A stretch of 13,281 bases of DNA, taken from NCBI GenBank assembly GCA_002307245.1, contig DBTW01000134.1, positions 1 to 13,281 on the forward strand, given 5' to 3'. The stretch is from Spirochaetaceae bacterium UBA1306 (lineage in GTDB: Bacteria > Spirochaetota > Spirochaetia > Treponematales > Rectinemataceae). The notes below the pieces were generated by a model. It saw only the letters and a list, made by a program, of their open reading frames with translations, was not told where the DNA came from and did no database searches. This document shows positions 13,190 to 13,281 of the stretch, piece by piece. Each line of letters starts with the position of its first letter. The stretch's first letter is position 1. A program made the translations under genes and the position numbers.

Positions 13190-13281
13190 ATGAGCATCGC
13201 ATTCTCGCCCGAGTATCAGTGCTTCCACCTTAAGTCGCGCTCTTCCAGCTACGTACTCGGGATCGAGAAGTCTCGCTATAT
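13190..13281 (+). CDS. Probable alpha-galactosidase (GH36), N-terminus only, cut by window edge
   Basis: The visible 30 residues start MSIAFSPEYQCFHLKSRSSS and continue YVLGIEKSRY. This resembles the N-terminal beta-domain of GH36 alpha-galactosidases, which typically begin MxIxF, then FHL, a Ser-Tyr pair and a short turn. AGGAG lies six bases before the ATG. GH36 enzymes release galactose from raffinose, melibiose and related alpha-galactosides. Position after the CUT1 transporter supports this. With 30 residues the call is provisional; the catalytic domain is outside the window. Confidence 0.55.
   Translation, partial: MSIAFSPEYQCFHLKSRSSSYVLGIEKSRY

Noticed and set aside
12386..13228. Minus-strand open frame (280 codons) opposite the binding-protein gene
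   Set aside because: It is a shadow of a well-supported secreted protein on the plus strand; it has no family features and spans the hairpin and intergenic region.
1..13281. tRNA, rRNA, CRISPR array, riboswitch or prophage genes
   Set aside because: I saw no cloverleaf, spaced direct repeats, recognisable aptamer or phage-type genes on either strand.

Overview
This is a GC-rich bacterial chromosome segment, with lower GC mainly in the non-coding gaps. Every gene from the left edge to about 9.46 kb reads on the minus strand. From 9.9 kb to the right edge the genes read on the plus strand, as a sugar-utilisation cassette. No 16S, tRNA or other marker settles the taxon. GC richness, several CUT1 sugar transporters, a YesM-like sensor relic and Fur control of feoAB would fit a GC-rich spirochaete. 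That is an inference; a GC-rich Firmicute-like lineage is not excluded.

Minus-strand part, left to right. The 5' end of ffh (signal recognition particle GTPase) is cut by the left edge. Next comes a graveyard of two eroded genes: a carbohydrate ABC permease with at least two internal deletions and frame changes, and the membrane/sensor part of a probable histidine kinase with no start and no kinase domain. Then follow an HD-domain protein and a DinB-family protein (one unit), an M23-type peptidase, a MarR regulator translationally coupled to a SAM methyltransferase, feoAB (ferrous iron uptake), fur, and a two-gene ABC-2 exporter (ATPase plus permease).

Iron module. fur and feoAB each have the same perfect 15-bp Fur box (7-1-7). 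The one before fur overlaps a good sigma-70 promoter, so Fur probably represses both itself and the Fe(II) transporter.

A gap of about 440 bp (9464-9907) separates the two gene directions. It holds an imperfect 20-bp inverted repeat pair, a degraded copy of a GC-rich palindromic repeat also present at 7456-7511, a possible short coding remnant, and a TATAAT element inside an inverted repeat ahead of the sugar operon.

Sugar cassette: two CUT1 permeases, a secreted solute-binding protein, a strong 14-bp hairpin, and the first 30 codons of a protein resembling family GH36 alpha-galactosidases. This suggests alpha-galactoside (raffinose/melibiose-type) uptake and hydrolysis. No transport ATPase is visible, so it probably uses a shared MsmK/UgpC-type ATPase encoded elsewhere.

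The most interesting genome-level signal is promoter architecture. ffh, dinB-like and the methyltransferase each have a TTGA-type -35 box, a 17-18 bp spacer and a -10 box ending only 5-8 nt before the start codon, with no Shine-Dalgarno sequence. Genes inside operons mostly have good Shine-Dalgarno sequences. This points to leaderless transcripts. I found no clearly novel multi-gene system.
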